The translations under genes were made by a program, and so were the position numbers. A DNA stretch of 64,000 nt from positions 992,001 through 1,056,000 of the forward strand of contig BLLK01000019.1 of assembly GCA_021927905.1 (NCBI GenBank). The letters run 5' to 3'. Position 1 is the first letter of the stretch. Every line of letters begins with the position of its first letter. The stretch is from Chaetoceros tenuissimus (lineage: Eukaryota; Bacillariophyta; Thalassiosirophyceae; Chaetocerotales; Chaetocerotaceae). Under the pieces are notes generated by a model. It saw nothing but the letters and a program-made list of their open reading frames with translations. It had not been told where the DNA came from and made no database searches. Positions 62,245 to 64,000 of the stretch are shown here, piece by piece.

Positions 62245-62997
62245 ATGACCTCATCAAGGCATATCCTCTACACAATTCTCTATCTTTGTATATTTGGTGC
62301 ATCTTGTGCCAAGCCATTTGAAACAAGATCCAACACATCAACAATTCGTTCTCATTCTTTTTCGACAAAACCACGTGGCCAAAAACAAAATTTGGCATTT
62401 GCATTCCCGAACCCAATCGCAATCATTGATCGAGACTTTAAAGCCCTCACAAGAAAAGTAACAGCCTATCATATCCTCCTACCAAAATCAGATGAAGTCG
62501 CTATATCACTCAAACAGAAAATACGTAATAAAGTGAATCCAGCTCAAGATTCCAACAAAGAACCAATGTATGTAGTCGATGCATTCAAAGCAGCCGCTAG
62601 GAAATTTAGTCAAGATGAAGAAACTGCAGTACGAGATGGATTATTGGGTACACTAGTTCCTCAAGGATATTGTCGTGCCAAAGAATTGGACGAGGCTTGT
62701 TTTCAAGTACCTCTTGGTGTTATTTCCGGTCCAATTGAAAGTGAATATGGATATCATTTATTATTGGTGGAAGAGAGAACGAACTGTCCCAAACTCGATG
62801 GAAATTTTAATAAAATTATGAAAGGTAGTGATGGTTATAGTACAGTTTTTACCAATGATTCAGAAAAGAGTAATGAAGTGGCCAAGGTTGCAATACAACA
62901 AGTAGGATTTTGGATCGCTGTGAGTTTGGCTGGAGGAGTAGTTGCTGAAATATCTGCAAAAGCAGCCACTGTTATTACGAAACTTCCTTGGGAGTAA
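62245..62997 (+). CDS. Parvulin-type peptidyl-prolyl isomerase, plastid-type
   Basis: From ATG 62245 the protein has 250 residues. The signal peptide (MTSSRHILYTILYLCIFGASCAKPF-ET) suggests entry to the secretory/plastid route. The rotamase domain (about 70-185) contains TAYHILLPKSDEVAISLKQKI, FSQDEETAVRDGLLGTL and FQVPLGVISGPIESEYGYHLLLVEER, the last a standard parvulin ending. A hydrophobic C-terminal helix (VGFWIAVSLAGGVVAEI, about 222-240) could anchor it. It isomerises X-Pro bonds. Divergent pairing with a prolyl hydroxylase-like gene may link Pro modification and folding, which is inference. Confidence 0.8.
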   Translation: MTSSRHILYTILYLCIFGASCAKPFETRSNTSTIRSHSFSTKPRGQKQNLAFAFPNPIAIIDRDFKALTRKVTAYHILLPKSDEVAISLKQKIRNKVNPAQDSNKEPMYVVDAFKAAARKFSQDEETAVRDGLLGTLVPQGYCRAKELDEACFQVPLGVISGPIESEYGYHLLLVEERTNCPKLDGNFNKIMKGSDGYSTVFTNDSEKSNEVAKVAIQQVGFWIAVSLAGGVVAEISAKAATVITKLPWE

Positions 62998-63599
62998 GAG
63001 GTTTTGAAAGATATTCATACTGCAGTACACTTCAAGGTGTTGATGTAAAAGGTCAGATCTTTGTATTCTATGAATGTGTTCTTTCAAGTTGAGTCATGGC
63101 ATCGTTGGTGACAGTATTGATCCTGCTTATGTTCATACTGGAAATAAGTACATGAAATTGTATTCTAATTCGGTCTCTAGATAAAAAGCAGAACGTAATA
63201 GCTAAATCATATTTACAATGCATGGATACTCTACAGAACGAAACTTGATCTTATGCCTGTTTCCAGAAATAAAGCAAATTATAAATATTTTACTATAGAT
63301 TAATGACTATCAATTTGTGAATTCTGTTCTTCGATACGTCAAGTAAGTATTGAACAAGGTAGATAAATAGTTACCTTGGTATTGAAGGCAAAATATTCAT
63401 TTAGTTTTTCAGATTAAAAGAGGGGTGGGAACCCCCCCCCTCTCTGCGCCAAAAATCAGCCTGATGAAAATTTCGGCAAACGCGCTCAATTTCATGTCTT
63501 TTTTTCAACTTCCAACACTTGCTGCCTTCTTGTGTTGATTTTGCATGCCTTATCTATTCCAAAGATACCTCAAGTGAGAGTAAATAAATTTCAAATACA
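62998..63599. other. Intergenic spacer
   Basis: About 600 bp with the 3' flank of the PPIase and the promoter of the edge gene. A run of C (about 63433-63441) followed by CTCTCTG is the only distinct feature. Confidence 0.5.
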
Positions 63600-64000
63600 A
63601 TGTCTGCTATTAACGAAGCCAACCTCAAGATGCCTGCTGTTGCTGAAGCCATCTCCAAGCCAGCTGAAGCAGGTACAAAGAGAAAAGCAGTGACACCTCC
63701 AAACAAATCTGGCATGATTGAGATTCCAGCAGATCTGAATGCTCTCTCGAAGGAACAATTGATTGCTCTCGTCAATGAACTCGTCAATGAAAGATCTACC
63801 ATGAACCGTGGACTCAAGAAAGCTCGTACAGCTGCTCCAGCAAGTGCAGCCAAGTCAAACGTTCTTCCATTTGCATCTCCTGTGGCATCATCTGCTCCTA
63901 AATTTGATGTAGTAGCAGTAAAGAAACGTATCTCCAAAAACTCAGCATCACTCATCAAAAAGGCGGCACATAATCGTGCCAAGAAACCATTTACAGAAAT
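63600..64000 (+). CDS. Lys/Ala-rich protein, truncated by the window edge
   Basis: The ATG at 63600 opens a frame that is still open at 64000. The visible 133 residues are rich in Ala, Lys, Ser and Pro, with a leucine-rich helix (LNALSKEQLIALVNELVNER) and a basic end (KKRISKNSASLIKKAAHNRAKKPF). No family is recognised. Nuclear localisation is possible from the basic clusters. Confidence 0.55.
   Translation, partial: MSAINEANLKMPAVAEAISKPAEAGTKRKAVTPPNKSGMIEIPADLNALSKEQLIALVNELVNERSTMNRGLKKARTAAPASAAKSNVLPFASPVASSAPKFDVVAVKKRISKNSASLIKKAAHNRAKKPFTE

Noticed and set aside
63554-63982. Minus-strand 142-codon ORF at the right edge
   Set aside because: The plus strand has an ATG-started frame with Lys/Ala-rich coding character running off the edge; the minus ORF is its shadow.

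Overview
The window looks like nuclear DNA of a diatom. Introns are short (about 50-90 bp, GT-AG) and genes are densely packed on both strands. Several predicted preproteins start with a signal peptide ending in an Ala-Phe or similar motif (e.g. NAF-SP, AAF-TS, QAF-ST), typical of plastid-targeting presequences in algae with secondary plastids. The F-box/ankyrin protein (Gly-Cys-Pro-Trp repeats) and the BspA-like leucine-rich-repeat proteins (starting MRV or MKV, then LFYDGS) resemble families I remember as abundant in Chaetoceros, especially C. tenuissimus. The species assignment is an inference from family memory, not a search result.

Layout. 0-14 kb: a frame-broken small multi-exon gene, an F-box/ankyrin protein, a HEATR6-like HEAT-repeat gene, and tail-to-tail with it the large helicase ASCC3. 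14-21 kb: a 1284-residue fusion of 5'-nucleotidase and mitochondrial/peroxisomal-type carrier; then a 1.8-kb gene-poor stretch rich in a palindromic motif; then a plastid-targeted DUF2358-like protein whose 3' end is also duplicated at 14 kb. 21-31 kb: two tandem seven-TM receptor-like genes (one frameshifted), a short-chain dehydrogenase, a polytopic membrane protein, a plastid-targeted lipoxygenase-like enzyme and a plastid-type membrane protein. 31.6-36.2 kb: a retroelement with gag and RT-RNase H in one frame separated by a single TGA. 36-48 kb: an RNase P Rpr2-like zinc-ribbon protein, a BspA-like LRR protein, a 5'-truncated gene, a 2.5-kb gene-poor region with a strong hairpin, a Lys-rich secreted-type protein, a plastid-type membrane protein, a CRAL-TRIO protein, an alpha/beta hydrolase and a small membrane protein.

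48-52.7 kb holds the most striking gene: ten exons encode one 1296-residue protein in which a complete GMC-type FAD oxidoreductase is fused, through a transmembrane segment, to a complete ABCG-type half transporter. The junction lies inside one uninterrupted exon. A 4-nt microexon is needed to restore the ABC D-loop. 52.7-56.3 kb: NPRL3 (GATOR1 subunit) and a PGAM5-like phosphatase. 56.3-63 kb: a recently duplicated cluster with two prolyl-4-hydroxylase-like genes, each divergent from a plastid-type parvulin PPIase (one truncated), with decaying LRR copies between. The last 400 bp begin a Lys/Ala-rich gene that runs off the edge.

Most genes are housekeeping or family members without operon logic. 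Possible functional links are a lipid theme (lipoxygenase, SDR, CRAL-TRIO, hydrolase, GMC-ABCG fusion) and the shared bidirectional promoter of the P4H/PPIase pairs. I recognised no tRNA, rRNA or CRISPR array.
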